From DATGEP01 sp035310125 (GTDB lineage: Bacteria > Chloroflexota > Ktedonobacteria > Ktedonobacterales > JADMIN01), in assembly GCA_035310125.1 (NCBI GenBank), contig DATGEP010000061.1, positions 1 through 30,768 of the forward strand: 30,768 nt of DNA, written 5' to 3'. Below the pieces are notes generated by a model. The model saw only the letters and a program-made list of their open reading frames with translations. It was not told where the DNA came from and searched no databases. This document shows positions 15,443-23,898 of the stretch, one piece after another. Positions within the stretch are counted from its first letter, which is position 1. Each line of letters begins with the position of its first letter. The position numbers and the translations under genes were made by a program.

Positions 15443-16231
15443 ATGCCGTCGAATAGCAACTCGAAGCCGCGTACCGCGACAGCATCTACCAGCCCAAAGA
15501 ACCAGCTAGCGGAGGGAGAAACGCGCGCGAAAGGCCAGGATTCTCCCGCGGACTCCGTGCGCGGGCGTTCCGCTGCCGGTGCGCCGGTGGCCGCCGCTCG
15601 CCGGAGTAGTCCCCCTCCCAATCGGCGCCAGTCGCGCGCATGGCTGCGTGCCGAAGCGCGCCGCCGCCGCAATCGCTGGATCGCCACCGGTTTCAGCGTT
15701 GTGGTGGTGGGTGCGCTGGTTGGTTTGCTGGTCACGCACTGGCCCAGCGCGAGCGGCGCCACCGCGAACACGGCTCATGGGCAGTGCGCCTCAACACCTA
15801 CGGCGCCTGTCGGACCTGTTCCCGCGGAAACGCCGGCTCCAACGCCGCCGCCCGTCTCCGCGAAGCCTGTCAGCGGCCAGCAGGGCCTGCAATATATTGA
15901 TGTTACCGTTGGCTGCGGTACTGTCGCTCAATCCGGTGACACCGTCACGGTAAAGTACACCGGCTGGATCGCGTCCACTGGCAAGATGTTCGATAGCTCG
16001 CTGCTGCACTCCGGCACCTTCCAGATACCCACTCCGCTCGACGCGAGCTCTCCGCAGGTTATTCAAGGATGGAACATCGGGCTGGACGGCATGAAAGTAG
16101 GCGGTACGCGGCGTCTCATCATTCCGCCGTCGCTCGGGTACGGGCCCTCTGGGTATCCCCCAACCATTCCTGCCAACGCCACGCTCATCTTCGACATCAC
16201 GCTCGTCAGCATTGATGCGACCGGCGGCTGA
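15443..16231 (+). CDS. Membrane-anchored FKBP-type peptidyl-prolyl cis-trans isomerase
   Basis: 262 residues. The N-terminus (about 1-78) is a Ser/Ala/Arg-rich cytoplasmic tail ending in the very basic AEARRRRNRW. One transmembrane helix follows at about 79-98, then a Pro/Thr-rich spacer and the FKBP domain at about 145-258. Hallmarks are VKYTGW, GKMFDSS, VIQGWNIGLDGMKVGG, RLIIPPSLGYG and IPANATLIFDITLVSI, the residues lining the prolyl-binding pocket. The domain should face the outside and assist folding of exported proteins. The ATG at 15443 follows GAGGAGGA by about 10 nt. An earlier in-frame ATG at 15368 precedes the promoter and is not favoured. Confidence 0.94.
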   Translation: MPSNSNSKPRTATASTSPKNQLAEGETRAKGQDSPADSVRGRSAAGAPVAAARRSSPPPNRRQSRAWLRAEARRRRNRWIATGFSVVVVGALVGLLVTHWPSASGATANTAHGQCASTPTAPVGPVPAETPAPTPPPVSAKPVSGQQGLQYIDVTVGCGTVAQSGDTVTVKYTGWIASTGKMFDSSLLHSGTFQIPTPLDASSPQVIQGWNIGLDGMKVGGTRRLIIPPSLGYGPSGYPPTIPANATLIFDITLVSIDATGG

Positions 16232-16254
16232 TAGGGCACATGCAGCCAGAAATG

Positions 16255-16296
16255 ACGAGGGCATCGGTGCATTGCATCTGGTGCCCTCGTTTCGTT
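16255..16296 (+). terminator. Intrinsic terminator after the FKBP gene
   Basis: ACGAGGGCA at 16255-16263 pairs with TGCCCTCGT at 16282-16290 and is followed by TTCGTTGTC. It lies 24 bp beyond the FKBP stop. Confidence 0.7.
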
Positions 16297-16378
16297 GTCT
16301 TCGCGCCCTTATGCTACATCGTGTTGTTGCGTGGTGCATGGTGTACGCGCCGCAATGGGCGACCGGTGACGCGAGTCG

Positions 16379-16738
16379 CTATGGGGCGGGTGGGTGGGGC
16401 GATCTATGGGAATGGGTGAGGATGCGCTTGTCCGGACCGATCACGAGCGTGACAATGTGCCACGGGCGGTGCCGCAGTGCGACGATCCAGGCGGCGCCAG
16501 CCAGAGCCAGCGCGGCAAAAGCCAGTGCCACGTATGGCGCAGAGCGTAAGCCTGGCCCTCGCCGCCGCAGCAGCTGGATAAGGAAGGCATCGCGATAGCG
16601 CACCTGGTAGCCACGGCGTATCCACATCGCCGCCGCCGTTTGCAGGGCAGCATTGCCGTCTGGGGGCATGTCATCTGGACCATCTGATTCAAGCGCATTT
16701 GGAGGTGAGTTCTGAGGCATGGCGTCGTCATGTACCAT
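16379..16738 (-). CDS. Small single-helix membrane protein of unknown function
   Basis: 119 residues. It has an acidic, Pro-rich N-terminus, a central amphipathic motif (MWIRRGYQVRYRDAFLIQLL, about 38-57), an Arg-rich turn, one hydrophobic helix at about 68-88 (YVALAFAALALAGAAWIVAL) and a short tail with VTLVIGPDKRILTHS. No known family is recognised. The Gly-Tyr-x-Val-Arg-Tyr motif next to the helix suggests a membrane-peripheral segment. The start at 16738 has GAGGCGAG about 9 nt upstream, and the composition matches neighbouring genes. A TAAAAT on the minus strand at 16823-16828 could be the -10. Confidence 0.65.
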   Translation of the reverse strand: MVHDDAMPQNSPPNALESDGPDDMPPDGNAALQTAAAMWIRRGYQVRYRDAFLIQLLRRRGPGLRSAPYVALAFAALALAGAAWIVALRHRPWHIVTLVIGPDKRILTHSHRSPHPPAP

Positions 16739-17123
16739 TCTGCTCGCCTCTTTGTTTGGGACGTCGCGCTCGTGTGGCGCCGACAAAACGCCTCCAAAAT
16801 AGGTGGTCGTCTACCGAAGGTGATTTTACTGTGCCAAGTTGGGATGCATAGCAAACTATAGCGTATGGCAGAGTACGACTGGGTAGCGTGCAAGTATAGA
16901 TCAGGTAAAGGTCTACCAGGATATCCTCATACCCGCTTCGCGTGCGCACGCGAAAGAGGGTTGCGGTTCGCGGATTTCCCCGGTACTGGGTGCTTGACGC
17001 GCAAGCCACAAGTTCTTATCATGGCCGGGTGGGCAGCTTAATTTGGGATATTGGCTACGCGCGCCACGTGGCTTTGCACGGAGTCGCTCTGTGTGTGGAT
17101 GGATAGGGATGTGGAGGAATGTG
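16739..17123. other. Intergenic region between divergent genes, AT-rich in places
   Basis: About 385 bases without a supported gene. It carries the promoter of the tad operon at 16994-17022 and a possible minus-strand -10 for the small membrane protein gene. The stretch 16790-16930 is clearly richer in A and T than the surrounding DNA, and nothing else is recognisable in it. Confidence 0.6.
16994..17022 (+). promoter_or_regulatory. Promoter of the tad operon
   Basis: TTGACG at 16994-16999, a 17-nt spacer and TATCAT at 17017-17022. Transcription would start near 17029 and give a leader of about 95 nt before the first tadE GTG. Confidence 0.65.
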
Positions 17124-17888
17124 GTGAATCGCTCGACGAGACACTCGCCGGACGGCGCGCATGTCGTGATGCCACGCGAGCAGGATAGCCCGCATGTGGC
17201 GAGCGGACCGCGACAGCGCCGCGCTCGTGGCCAGGCCATGGTCGAGTTCGCGCTTGTCGCTCCACTCTTCTTCCTGGTCTTCTTCGGCTTTATCGAGTTC
17301 GCTCTGATCAGCTCCTCCATCGCGAGCTTTAATTTTGCCGCCAAAGATGCCGCACGCATCGGCTCCCTGCTCGGGCGCACCGACCCTACGGTGGATACAC
17401 AGATCGTCACCGATGTTCGCACTCATGTCGCCGGCGTCGTGATGGCCACCCCGACCCAGATTGAAGTTTTCAAAGCCGACGAAGGCGGTAACCCGGTCAG
17501 CGGCACCAGCGGCATCATCGAGAATGTCTACGATATGAACGGAAATATCATCGGCACGCCGATCTGGCCCGTGGATTACCGTAACGATTCGCTGCTTGAC
17601 GCCGATTATCTCGGCGTTAAGATCACCTTCAAATACACGTACCTGACGTCCTTTGTGTCAGGTGGCAACAGCTCGCTGACGCTCAGCGCGACCTCGGTGC
17701 AGCGTATTGAGCCGCAGGACTATCAGGGAGAGCGGGAGCATACTGGCGGGATCGCCCGCCTGGCGAGATCGCTCATTCACCTGCGAAGCGCGCGCTCCCA
17801 GCCAACCAGATCTCCGCCCGCGGATGCTTTGTTCGCATCCATGCCGCCCCTGTGGATACGATCCCGGAACAGCGAGGCTCATCTATGA
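17124..17888 (+). CDS. TadE-like pilus/pseudopilin assembly protein
   Basis: 254 residues. The TadE landmark is GQAMVEFALVAPLFFLVFFGF at about 36-56, which forms the single transmembrane helix, followed by ALISSSIASFNFAAKDAARIGS. TadE proteins are minor pseudopilins or assembly factors of tight-adherence (Flp) pili. The recognisable domain ends near IEPQDYQ. The last 55 or so residues are Arg/Ser/Pro-rich and look like translated non-coding DNA, so a lost stop is possible. The GTG at 17124 is chosen from GGAGG 6 nt upstream. Longer TTG/ATG starts are possible. The stop overlaps the next gene's ATG as ATGA. Confidence 0.85.
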   Translation: MNRSTRHSPDGAHVVMPREQDSPHVASGPRQRRARGQAMVEFALVAPLFFLVFFGFIEFALISSSIASFNFAAKDAARIGSLLGRTDPTVDTQIVTDVRTHVAGVVMATPTQIEVFKADEGGNPVSGTSGIIENVYDMNGNIIGTPIWPVDYRNDSLLDADYLGVKITFKYTYLTSFVSGGNSSLTLSATSVQRIEPQDYQGEREHTGGIARLARSLIHLRSARSQPTRSPPADALFASMPPLWIRSRNSEAHL

Positions 17889-18553
17889 CGATTTCCTCAT
17901 CCCGCTCCTGGCGGCGGCTGTTCCTTCACCACGAGCGGGGCCAGGCGCTCATCGAGTTCTCTATGTTCTTCCTGTTTCTGGTCACGCTCACCGCTGGCAT
18001 CGTTGATATCGGTGGACTGCTCAATGACCATATCAGCGTGGAGTACGCCGCGCGCCAGGGCGCACGTACCGCGTCCGTGCTCGGCAACCAGGGCAGCGCC
18101 GATTGCGCCGTCATCGGTGCCGTGAATGCCGCGGTGAGCAACATGCCCAACCTCAAGCTTACCGGTATCAAAATCTATCAATCTGGCAACAACGGCAAGT
18201 CCACTGGCAAAGAAGACGATTACCCTGCTGGTGCATACTGCCAGGTCACAAACAGCGTACCCTGCATCATTATCTCTGGTGGCCCATGCAACGGCAACAA
18301 CGGAAATTGCCAGGCGCCGCCCGCCACGGTGTGCGGCTATCTCCCGGCGGCTCGTAACAACTCGCCCTTCACCGAAGATTCCGTTGGCGTCGAAGTGGAT
18401 TATACGTACACATTCCGCTTCGATTTCGCGCTGCTCGTGAGCGGCAGTTTCAGCGCCAACGATTATGCTGTCATGCCGATCAATCCCGTTGCGATTCCGT
18501 CACCCGTGCCGACACCCACGCAGCTGCCCACGCCCATGCCCACCATCGTGTGA
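17885..18553 (+). CDS. Second TadE-like protein
   Basis: 222 residues with GQALIEFSMFFLFLVTLTAG at 19-38, the TadE helix, then VDIGGLLNDHISVEYAARQGARTAS. The exported part carries several Cys residues (SADCAV, AYCQ, VPCI, GPCN, NCQA, VCGY), which could form disulfides. It ends in a Pro/Thr-rich tail (PSPVPTPTQLPTPMPT), typical of a spacer into the wall or matrix. Translation is coupled to the upstream tadE by the ATGA overlap. It probably acts with the neighbouring proteins at the cell surface. Confidence 0.88.
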   Translation: MTISSSRSWRRLFLHHERGQALIEFSMFFLFLVTLTAGIVDIGGLLNDHISVEYAARQGARTASVLGNQGSADCAVIGAVNAAVSNMPNLKLTGIKIYQSGNNGKSTGKEDDYPAGAYCQVTNSVPCIIISGGPCNGNNGNCQAPPATVCGYLPAARNNSPFTEDSVGVEVDYTYTFRFDFALLVSGSFSANDYAVMPINPVAIPSPVPTPTQLPTPMPTIV

Positions 18554-18581
18554 GGCAGTACCGTTTTCTGGAGGACTCGTC

Positions 18582-20930
18582 ATGGCTCGTCCCGCACATG
18601 ATCATCTAGATGCCCGTACCCGTCGCCGCCAGCTTCTGCGGCTGGATCGGCGGCGGGAGCGTGCGCGTTTGCGCCTGCGGAAGGGTCAGACGCTCATCAT
18701 CTTCGCGCTAACTATCACTGTGCTATTGGGCCTTGCCGGACTGGTGATAGATGTTGCCCGCGCCTACGATCTCTACGCCAAGATGCAGCGCGCCGCCGAT
18801 GCCGGCGCGCTGGCGGGCGTCCTGTACATGCCCACCTATTACAACTCCCCGCGCACTCCGGGTGACGGCCTTTCCGCCGTCGCGCGCGCGACATCGGAGA
18901 TTTACAAAGACGGCTTTGGCTCCGGCGTCTCGACGATCCCGGCTTCCAATCCCTGCCCCACGCCGTACTCCTCGGTCGAAATCGCGATCTGTCAGGTCCC
19001 CAACGCCCAAACCGACGTGGAGGTCATCATTACCGAGCATCTGAACGTCGTGCTTCTCGGCGGTCTCGGTCTTGGCCCAATTACCCTTACAGCGCACTCT
19101 CAGGCCGAATACCTGCCGCAGGTCCAGATCGTATCGCGCGAAAACTACTTTGGTGATCAGGTGGAGTGCTCGCCTGGAGGCTCTTCCAACACCAACACCA
19201 CTGCGTGCTTGCCGAACGCTACCGGCGTCAACCACCTGCAATCGTTCATGGCGGCACTGAATGGTCCCGCTGAGCTGAAGGAGTCCGGCGATCCGTTTGT
19301 CTACTGCGCCGAAGGTAACGCTGAGGCCGCGACACTGACGCCTAATAACCTGCCTACTGGTCCTGACCCGACCACCAGTGGATATACCTACAATGGGTAT
19401 CAGAGCAACCATCCGCAGTGGCCTGGGATACCCACCGGCACCACCTACACCGGTGGAATCGCCCAGCACTGTGGTGTGCCAGTGCCAGGTGGCAATCCTG
19501 GCAATCCCGACTATCAGCCCCAGGGCTACGATGGTCCGGCCACAGCTGGAACACTACATGACGGTGGCTATAACTATTTCATCGGCCTCGCGCCGGGTGC
19601 CGCGGACTCCTCATTGTGGATATACAATCCGTATTACATCCCACAAGACGCTTCTGGGAGCCCTCTGCCGCTGGATCACTTCATAGACGGCGGGACATCG
19701 TCGCCCAACTTCTATCAGGGGCCAGATGGCAACGGCATCGGCTCACGCTTTGACGGCGTTCACCACGACGCGCCGATGTTCTATTACGCGATTTCGTACA
19801 CGCTGTACCAGATCAACAACCTGTACGATCGTTCTTCCGATAACCTCATAGCTACCGAGACATTCAGTCCGTACGACAATACAAGTGCGGACCTCACCGA
19901 GCATGGCTGCGCATCCGGCCAGGTGTACAATCCCTATTGGAGCGGTGGCGATACGCCGAATACCTACCACAAGCCCGCCTTCATTACGTCGTTTAGCGGA
20001 TGCGTCTCCGCTAGCACGCTAACGAGCGTTTGTGCCTCAGATCTGGCATGGTGTCCGCTCGTGAACTGCGGAACATGGACGCCATCCACAACGAGCACAT
20101 CGAGCCCGTCTTCCGCCTGTACCTTGAGCGGCGCCGCGGTCCTTCATGGGAGCACTGCATACCGGCTGGTCGTGGAGCCGTGGGGCATCGCGGACACGGC
20201 GAAGAACCCCAATGGGGGTAATGACTACGTGTCCACTACGACATATGGGTGGGGGCAGCACAACTATGCCCTCAAGGTATGCGCTGCCACTGTTCCTGGC
20301 CTGACGACCCCGATCAACTGCCCCAATGGCGATGGCTCGAACGGGGCCGGCGGCTTCAACAACACTGTCATCAACATCTACGGCTGGAACAACAGCGACG
20401 TGAACATCCAGGAACCGCTCAGCACGGCCACCGCCAACGCCAACTATCCGCAGACCTCCTGCGTCGCGAACAACGCCAATCCGTACGCCTGCATTGATCT
20501 GGGCTGCATCCCGACGGTATATGCGGGGCGCACTATCACTGCCAAGCTCTTTGATCCCGGTGATGGAAGCGGGACGCTCTACGCGGGAGTGGCGCCACCG
20601 CCTGGCAAAACGACGGGCTCCAATCCCAACGTCACGATCATCTACGATAACACCACGTCTACCTCCGTCAAAGACGGCATTACCGTGGTACAAGCACACA
20701 CCAGTACCGGCTACCGGCCTTTCAATGGGGTATGGCTCAATATTACTATTAAGCTGTCGTCCTCCTATCAGGGCGACTGCTTCTCGACGGGTACCAAGAC
20801 CGGCAATTCCGGCTGGTTCCAGATTGTCTATATCGGCGGTACAACCAGCGACATGCCGAACAATAAGCTTGGCATCGAATTCAATACCGTCGGCAGCCCG
20901 GTCCATCTCGTGCCGCCGCAGCTCTTCTAG
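18582..20930 (+). CDS. TadG-like surface protein with large exported region
   Basis: 782 residues. A strongly basic N-terminus (RTRRRQLLRLDRRRERARLR) precedes GQTLIIFALTITVLLGLAGL at 35-54 and VIDVARAYDLYAKMQRAADAGALAG, the TadG/TadE-type pilus assembly N-terminal domain with one transmembrane helix. About 700 exported residues follow, rich in Gly, Asn, Thr, Ser, Tyr and Pro, with scattered Cys. TadG proteins often carry a von Willebrand A domain in this position. I see no clear MIDAS (DxSxS) motif here, so the exported domain is unassigned. GGAGGA at 18570-18575 sets the start. A terminator-like hairpin follows. Confidence 0.85.
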   Translation: MARPAHDHLDARTRRRQLLRLDRRRERARLRLRKGQTLIIFALTITVLLGLAGLVIDVARAYDLYAKMQRAADAGALAGVLYMPTYYNSPRTPGDGLSAVARATSEIYKDGFGSGVSTIPASNPCPTPYSSVEIAICQVPNAQTDVEVIITEHLNVVLLGGLGLGPITLTAHSQAEYLPQVQIVSRENYFGDQVECSPGGSSNTNTTACLPNATGVNHLQSFMAALNGPAELKESGDPFVYCAEGNAEAATLTPNNLPTGPDPTTSGYTYNGYQSNHPQWPGIPTGTTYTGGIAQHCGVPVPGGNPGNPDYQPQGYDGPATAGTLHDGGYNYFIGLAPGAADSSLWIYNPYYIPQDASGSPLPLDHFIDGGTSSPNFYQGPDGNGIGSRFDGVHHDAPMFYYAISYTLYQINNLYDRSSDNLIATETFSPYDNTSADLTEHGCASGQVYNPYWSGGDTPNTYHKPAFITSFSGCVSASTLTSVCASDLAWCPLVNCGTWTPSTTSTSSPSSACTLSGAAVLHGSTAYRLVVEPWGIADTAKNPNGGNDYVSTTTYGWGQHNYALKVCAATVPGLTTPINCPNGDGSNGAGGFNNTVINIYGWNNSDVNIQEPLSTATANANYPQTSCVANNANPYACIDLGCIPTVYAGRTITAKLFDPGDGSGTLYAGVAPPPGKTTGSNPNVTIIYDNTTSTSVKDGITVVQAHTSTGYRPFNGVWLNITIKLSSSYQGDCFSTGTKTGNSGWFQIVYIGGTTSDMPNNKLGIEFNTVGSPVHLVPPQLF

Positions 20931-20942
20931 CGGCAGCCCGTG

Positions 20943-20980
20943 GCGCCCCCACTTCACCTGTTTGGGTAAGTCGGGGGCGT
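20943..20980 (+). terminator. Terminator-like hairpin after the tad operon
   Basis: GCGCCCCC-ACTT at 20943-20954 is nearly complementary to AAGTCGGGGGCG at 20968-20979 with one bulged base. It lies 12 bp after the TadG stop and closes the tad operon before the queA promoter. Confidence 0.6.
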
Positions 20981-20987
20981 CTTCGTG

Positions 20988-21017
20988 TTCACCTGCGGCG
21001 ACTCCCCGCGATACAAT
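20988..21017 (+). promoter_or_regulatory. Promoter of queA, probably giving a leaderless mRNA
   Basis: TTCACC at 20988-20993, an 18-nt spacer and TACAAT at 21012-21017. The ATG is only 7 nt beyond the -10, so transcription would begin at or next to the start codon. No Shine-Dalgarno is present in this stretch, which agrees with a leaderless transcript. Confidence 0.55.
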
Positions 21018-21024
21018 ACCGTGT

Positions 21025-22098
21025 ATGAATATTGCTGACTTCGATTACCACCTGCCGCCGGAGCGCATCGCGCAAACACCGCTTGAGCCGCGCGATAGCT
21101 CGCGTCTACTCGTTCTCCATCGCGATAACGGCGCCATCGAGCATCGTGTCTTTCGCGACATCGGCGACTATCTGCGTCCCGGCGATCTGCTCGTCGCCAA
21201 TCAAAGCCGCGTGCTGCCCGCCCGTCTGCGCGGTGAGAAGGTAGCCAGCGGAGGCGCCGTCGAGGTACTCTTGCTGGCCGTGCGCAGCGACCGCGGCCCC
21301 AATACCTGGGAAGCGCTCGTACGCCCAGGCCGCCGCATTCATGATGGTCAGAGTATCGTCTTTGGCGGCGGTGCGCTTACAGCCGAGGTGCTGGAGCGCG
21401 CACCTTCTGGTGGGCGGCTCGTCCGCTTCACCGCGCCGGATGGCGACGTGCCCGCCGCGCTGATGCGCCTGGGAAGTATGCCGCTGCCGCCGTATATCCA
21501 TGAGCCGCTGGCCGATGCCGAGCGCTACCAGACCGTCTACGCGCGCCTGCCGGGATCTGCCGCCGCTCCCACCGCTGGCCTGCACTTCACGCCCGCGCTG
21601 CTCGCCGCGCTGGAGGCACACGGCGTTGGTGTTGCCTTCGTCACGCTCCATATCGGGCTTGATACCTTTCGCCCTATCGCGGAAGAGAACCTCGACCAGC
21701 ACGCGATGCACAGCGAAGAGATCGAGATGGACGCCGAGACCGCCGCACGCATCAACGCGACTCGGCGCGCGGGCGGGCGCATCGTCGCCGTCGGCACAAC
21801 TGCCGTGCGCACGCTCGAAGCCGTCGCCGGCCTCGTGGCTGAGCAGCGCGCGCGTGGCGAGCTGGTCGAGGACGTGCTCGTCATGCCCTATCGTGGGCGC
21901 ACATCACTCTTCATTCGCCCCGGTTTTACCTTTCGCGCTGTAGATGTGATGCTCACCAACTTCCACCTGCCCCGCTCCACGCTCGTCGTCCTGGTGAGCG
22001 CCTTTGCCGGCCGCGAGCGCATCCTCGCCGCCTACCAGGAGGCCGTCGCCCACGCCTATCGCTTCTACAGCTTTGGCGACGCCATGCTCATCCTGTGA
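21025..22098 (+). CDS. queA: S-adenosylmethionine:tRNA ribosyltransferase-isomerase (QueA)
   Basis: 357 residues, standard length. The enzyme transfers and isomerises the ribose of S-adenosylmethionine to the preQ1 base in tRNA, forming epoxyqueuosine. Family landmarks are YHLPPERIAQTPLEPRDSSR near the start, GDLLVANQSRVLPARLRG near 51, LVRPGRRIHDGQ, PLPPYI, YARLPGSAAAPTAGLHFT, VTLHIGLDTFRPI, MHSEEIEM, GTTAVRTLE and MLTNFHLPRSTLVVLVSAF, ending in FYSFGDAMLIL. The ATG at 21025 is chosen because the homology begins there. A much longer upstream frame covers the end of tadG in another reading frame and is not used. No other queuosine gene is in the window. Confidence 0.97.
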   Translation: MNIADFDYHLPPERIAQTPLEPRDSSRLLVLHRDNGAIEHRVFRDIGDYLRPGDLLVANQSRVLPARLRGEKVASGGAVEVLLLAVRSDRGPNTWEALVRPGRRIHDGQSIVFGGGALTAEVLERAPSGGRLVRFTAPDGDVPAALMRLGSMPLPPYIHEPLADAERYQTVYARLPGSAAAPTAGLHFTPALLAALEAHGVGVAFVTLHIGLDTFRPIAEENLDQHAMHSEEIEMDAETAARINATRRAGGRIVAVGTTAVRTLEAVAGLVAEQRARGELVEDVLVMPYRGRTSLFIRPGFTFRAVDVMLTNFHLPRSTLVVLVSAFAGRERILAAYQEAVAHAYRFYSFGDAMLIL

Positions 22099-22178
22099 GG
22101 GACGGATTCTGTCATGTCGCATGTGGACGCTACAGAGCTGCCCAGAGAAGTGCTGGCGTCACTGTTGATATTCCCTGC

Positions 22179-22186
22179 TATACAAT
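22179..22186 (+). promoter_or_regulatory. Possible extended -10 promoter of the xdhC gene
   Basis: TATACAAT preceded by TGC (TGCTATACA) lies 40 nt before the xdhC ATG. A -35 at the usual distance is weak. An extended -10 promoter would not require one. Confidence 0.4.
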
Positions 22187-22225
22187 GTGTACTAATGGAG
22201 AGATGCCTATCGGAGGTGCCGCGCT

Positions 22226-23077
22226 ATGTATCCGGAGATTTCCGCAGCGCTCGCCCAAGGCGAGCCAGTTGTCCTGTTGACGGTCGTAAAGGTGTATGGT
22301 GCCGCACCTTGTGCTCCCGGCGCAAAGATGCTCGTTCGCAGCGATGGCAGCGCCACCGGCACATTTGGCGGCGCGAACACCGACGCCCGTGCTCGTGAAG
22401 ATGGCTTGAAAGCCCTCGCTTCGGGTGAAGCTGGCCTGCTCACGTACCATCTTGATCCAGAAGAAGGTGAAAGCGTCGGCAGCTGCGGCGCTTCTCTGGA
22501 AATCTTTGCCGAGCCACTTCGCCCGGAGCCGCGCTTGCTCGTCGCTGGCTCTGGATACGTCGCGCAAGCGCTCGCCCGTCTCACTGCTCCTACTGGCTGG
22601 CGCGTCACGCTGCTGGATGATCGCACCGAATTCGTTCGCGCTGCGTCGCTTCCCATCGGTGTTGAAACCGCCATAGGTGATCTGGCCGAGCTGTTGACCT
22701 CCCATCAGCCGGACCCTATGACGGCGGTGGTCATCGTCACACGCGGCCACCACTCCGATAAAGACGCGCTGCAAGCGGCCCTGAATACCACAGCCGGCTA
22801 CGTCGGCATGATCGGCAGTGCCGGCAAGATCCGCCAGGCGTTCCGCACGCTCCTCAAAGAGGGCGTGCCCGCCGAGACGCTGCGCCGTGTCTACACACCC
22901 ATCGGCCTCGATCTGCACGCGGAAACTCCCGACGAAATCGCCCTTAGTATCGCCGCCGAGCTGTTGATGTGGCGGCGCGGCGGCTCCGGCGGCTCGCTGC
23001 GCGACCAGCAGAGCATCCTCGCCAAAGTGCTGGCGGCAGGGGAGACCGCCGAAGAGCCAGAGCCGGCTGTTCCGTAG
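22226..23077 (+). CDS. XdhC/CoxI-family protein
   Basis: 283 residues with the XdhC N-terminal (about 5-90) and C-terminal Rossmann-like (about 105-270) halves. Relatives act in molybdenum-cofactor sulfuration and insertion for xanthine dehydrogenase or CO dehydrogenase. Visible are VVLLTVVKVYG, GAKMLVRSDGSATG, RLLVAGSGYVAQALARL (nucleotide-binding-like glycine turn), VVIVTRGHHSDKDALQAAL, GYVGMIGSAGKIRQ and PIGLDLHAETPDEIALSI. Two core motifs are changed: the usual GSSPR reads GAAPC, and the GGG-x-LE segment reads GGANTDA. No molybdoenzyme gene is in the window. GGAGGTG at 22212-22218 supports the start. Confidence 0.9.
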   Translation: MYPEISAALAQGEPVVLLTVVKVYGAAPCAPGAKMLVRSDGSATGTFGGANTDARAREDGLKALASGEAGLLTYHLDPEEGESVGSCGASLEIFAEPLRPEPRLLVAGSGYVAQALARLTAPTGWRVTLLDDRTEFVRAASLPIGVETAIGDLAELLTSHQPDPMTAVVIVTRGHHSDKDALQAALNTTAGYVGMIGSAGKIRQAFRTLLKEGVPAETLRRVYTPIGLDLHAETPDEIALSIAAELLMWRRGGSGGSLRDQQSILAKVLAAGETAEEPEPAVP

Positions 23078-23091
23078 CCAGGAAATTTGGA

Positions 23092-23130
23092 AAACCGAAC
23101 GAATGTAGTACGTGGGCTTCATGTCGGTTT
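23092..23130. terminator. Weak inverted repeat between xdhC and the membrane protein gene
   Basis: AAACCGA at 23092-23098 pairs with TCGGTTT at 23124-23130 across a 25-nt loop, overlapping the last codons of the convergent gene. It could help terminate in either direction. The stem is short. Confidence 0.3.
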
Positions 23131-23844
23131 GTTGCGCACGTAGTAGATCACGTGGGCCACCAGCGCCAGCACACAAACAGCAGCTTCCAGCACGAGACTG
23201 GAAGCGTCACCCAAAGGATGGAGTACGGCGGAGAGCAACGAAGGCGCATTCAACAGTCCCAGCTCGTGCCCCATTGCTCCCGCGAAGCAGAGGCTCCCGA
23301 GCAGTGCCATCGTCCCGCTGATAATCACATCCGCGCCGCCGTGTGCCGGCATTCCGTGCTTCCAGCGCGAGCGCAGCGCCGTCTCGATCTCAGGCATGCG
23401 CGCGCGGAGACGTCGTACATAGATGTCACGAATCGCCTCCATGCCCCGTATCCCTTCGACGTAATCCTGCCGCTGCTCCAGAAACTTCGCGAAGAGCGCG
23501 AAGCTGAGAATGCCCGCGATACAGAGAATCACCGTCTGCAGCAAATCGAGCGATATTCGCGCGGACGGCGAGTAGGCATTCACGATGACGCCCAGTCCCG
23601 TCGCCAACGCCCCGGCGCTCAAGAGATACAGATTGAAGAGCGTCTGGCTAGCTTCCTTCGCCTGATACGTCGCCACACTTGCCGCGTTGAACTCCTCCAG
23701 CAGAATGCTTTCTGCCTTCAAGGTCGTCCCCACCACCTCCGCCTCCGCGCCTATCCCTGGTGCGAATGATGCGCGCGGATCCGTTTCCACCTCGCGATAC
23801 GGGGCGTGACGCGGAAACGGCGCATCACGCGGGTCGAATGGCAT
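23119..23844 (-). CDS. Four-helix membrane protein, paralogue of the fusion partner upstream
   Basis: 241 residues. A Pro-rich cytoplasmic N-terminus (MPFDPRDAPFPRH) is followed by an amphipathic lead-in (AESILLEEFNAASVATYQAK, about 44-63) and four hydrophobic helices at about 69-90, 101-121, 171-191 and 217-237, ending HVIYYVRNKPT. It shares FDP, LLxEFNxAS-x-YQA, NLYL-x-GxLAxGLG, AMLGSLCFA (here ALLGSLCFA) and LAHVxYY with the membrane half of the gene directly upstream. They are tandem paralogues. A first amphipathic helix plus two transmembrane helices and a helical linker recalls SLATT-type membrane domains. That is a resemblance of layout, not a proven homology. Its function is unknown. 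AGGAG lies about 9 nt before the ATG. Confidence 0.8.
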   Translation of the reverse strand: MPFDPRDAPFPRHAPYREVETDPRASFAPGIGAEAEVVGTTLKAESILLEEFNAASVATYQAKEASQTLFNLYLLSAGALATGLGVIVNAYSPSARISLDLLQTVILCIAGILSFALFAKFLEQRQDYVEGIRGMEAIRDIYVRRLRARMPEIETALRSRWKHGMPAHGGADVIISGTMALLGSLCFAGAMGHELGLLNAPSLLSAVLHPLGDASSLVLEAAVCVLALVAHVIYYVRNKPT

Positions 23845-23898
23845 GGCTGGTGGCTCCTGCTATTCTAATTTCCCTCTATATTGTCCCGAGTAGTTCTA

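Noticed and set aside
20494..21024. Upstream extension of the queA frame
   Set aside because: It covers the tadG coding region in another frame, and the conserved QueA sequence begins at 21025.
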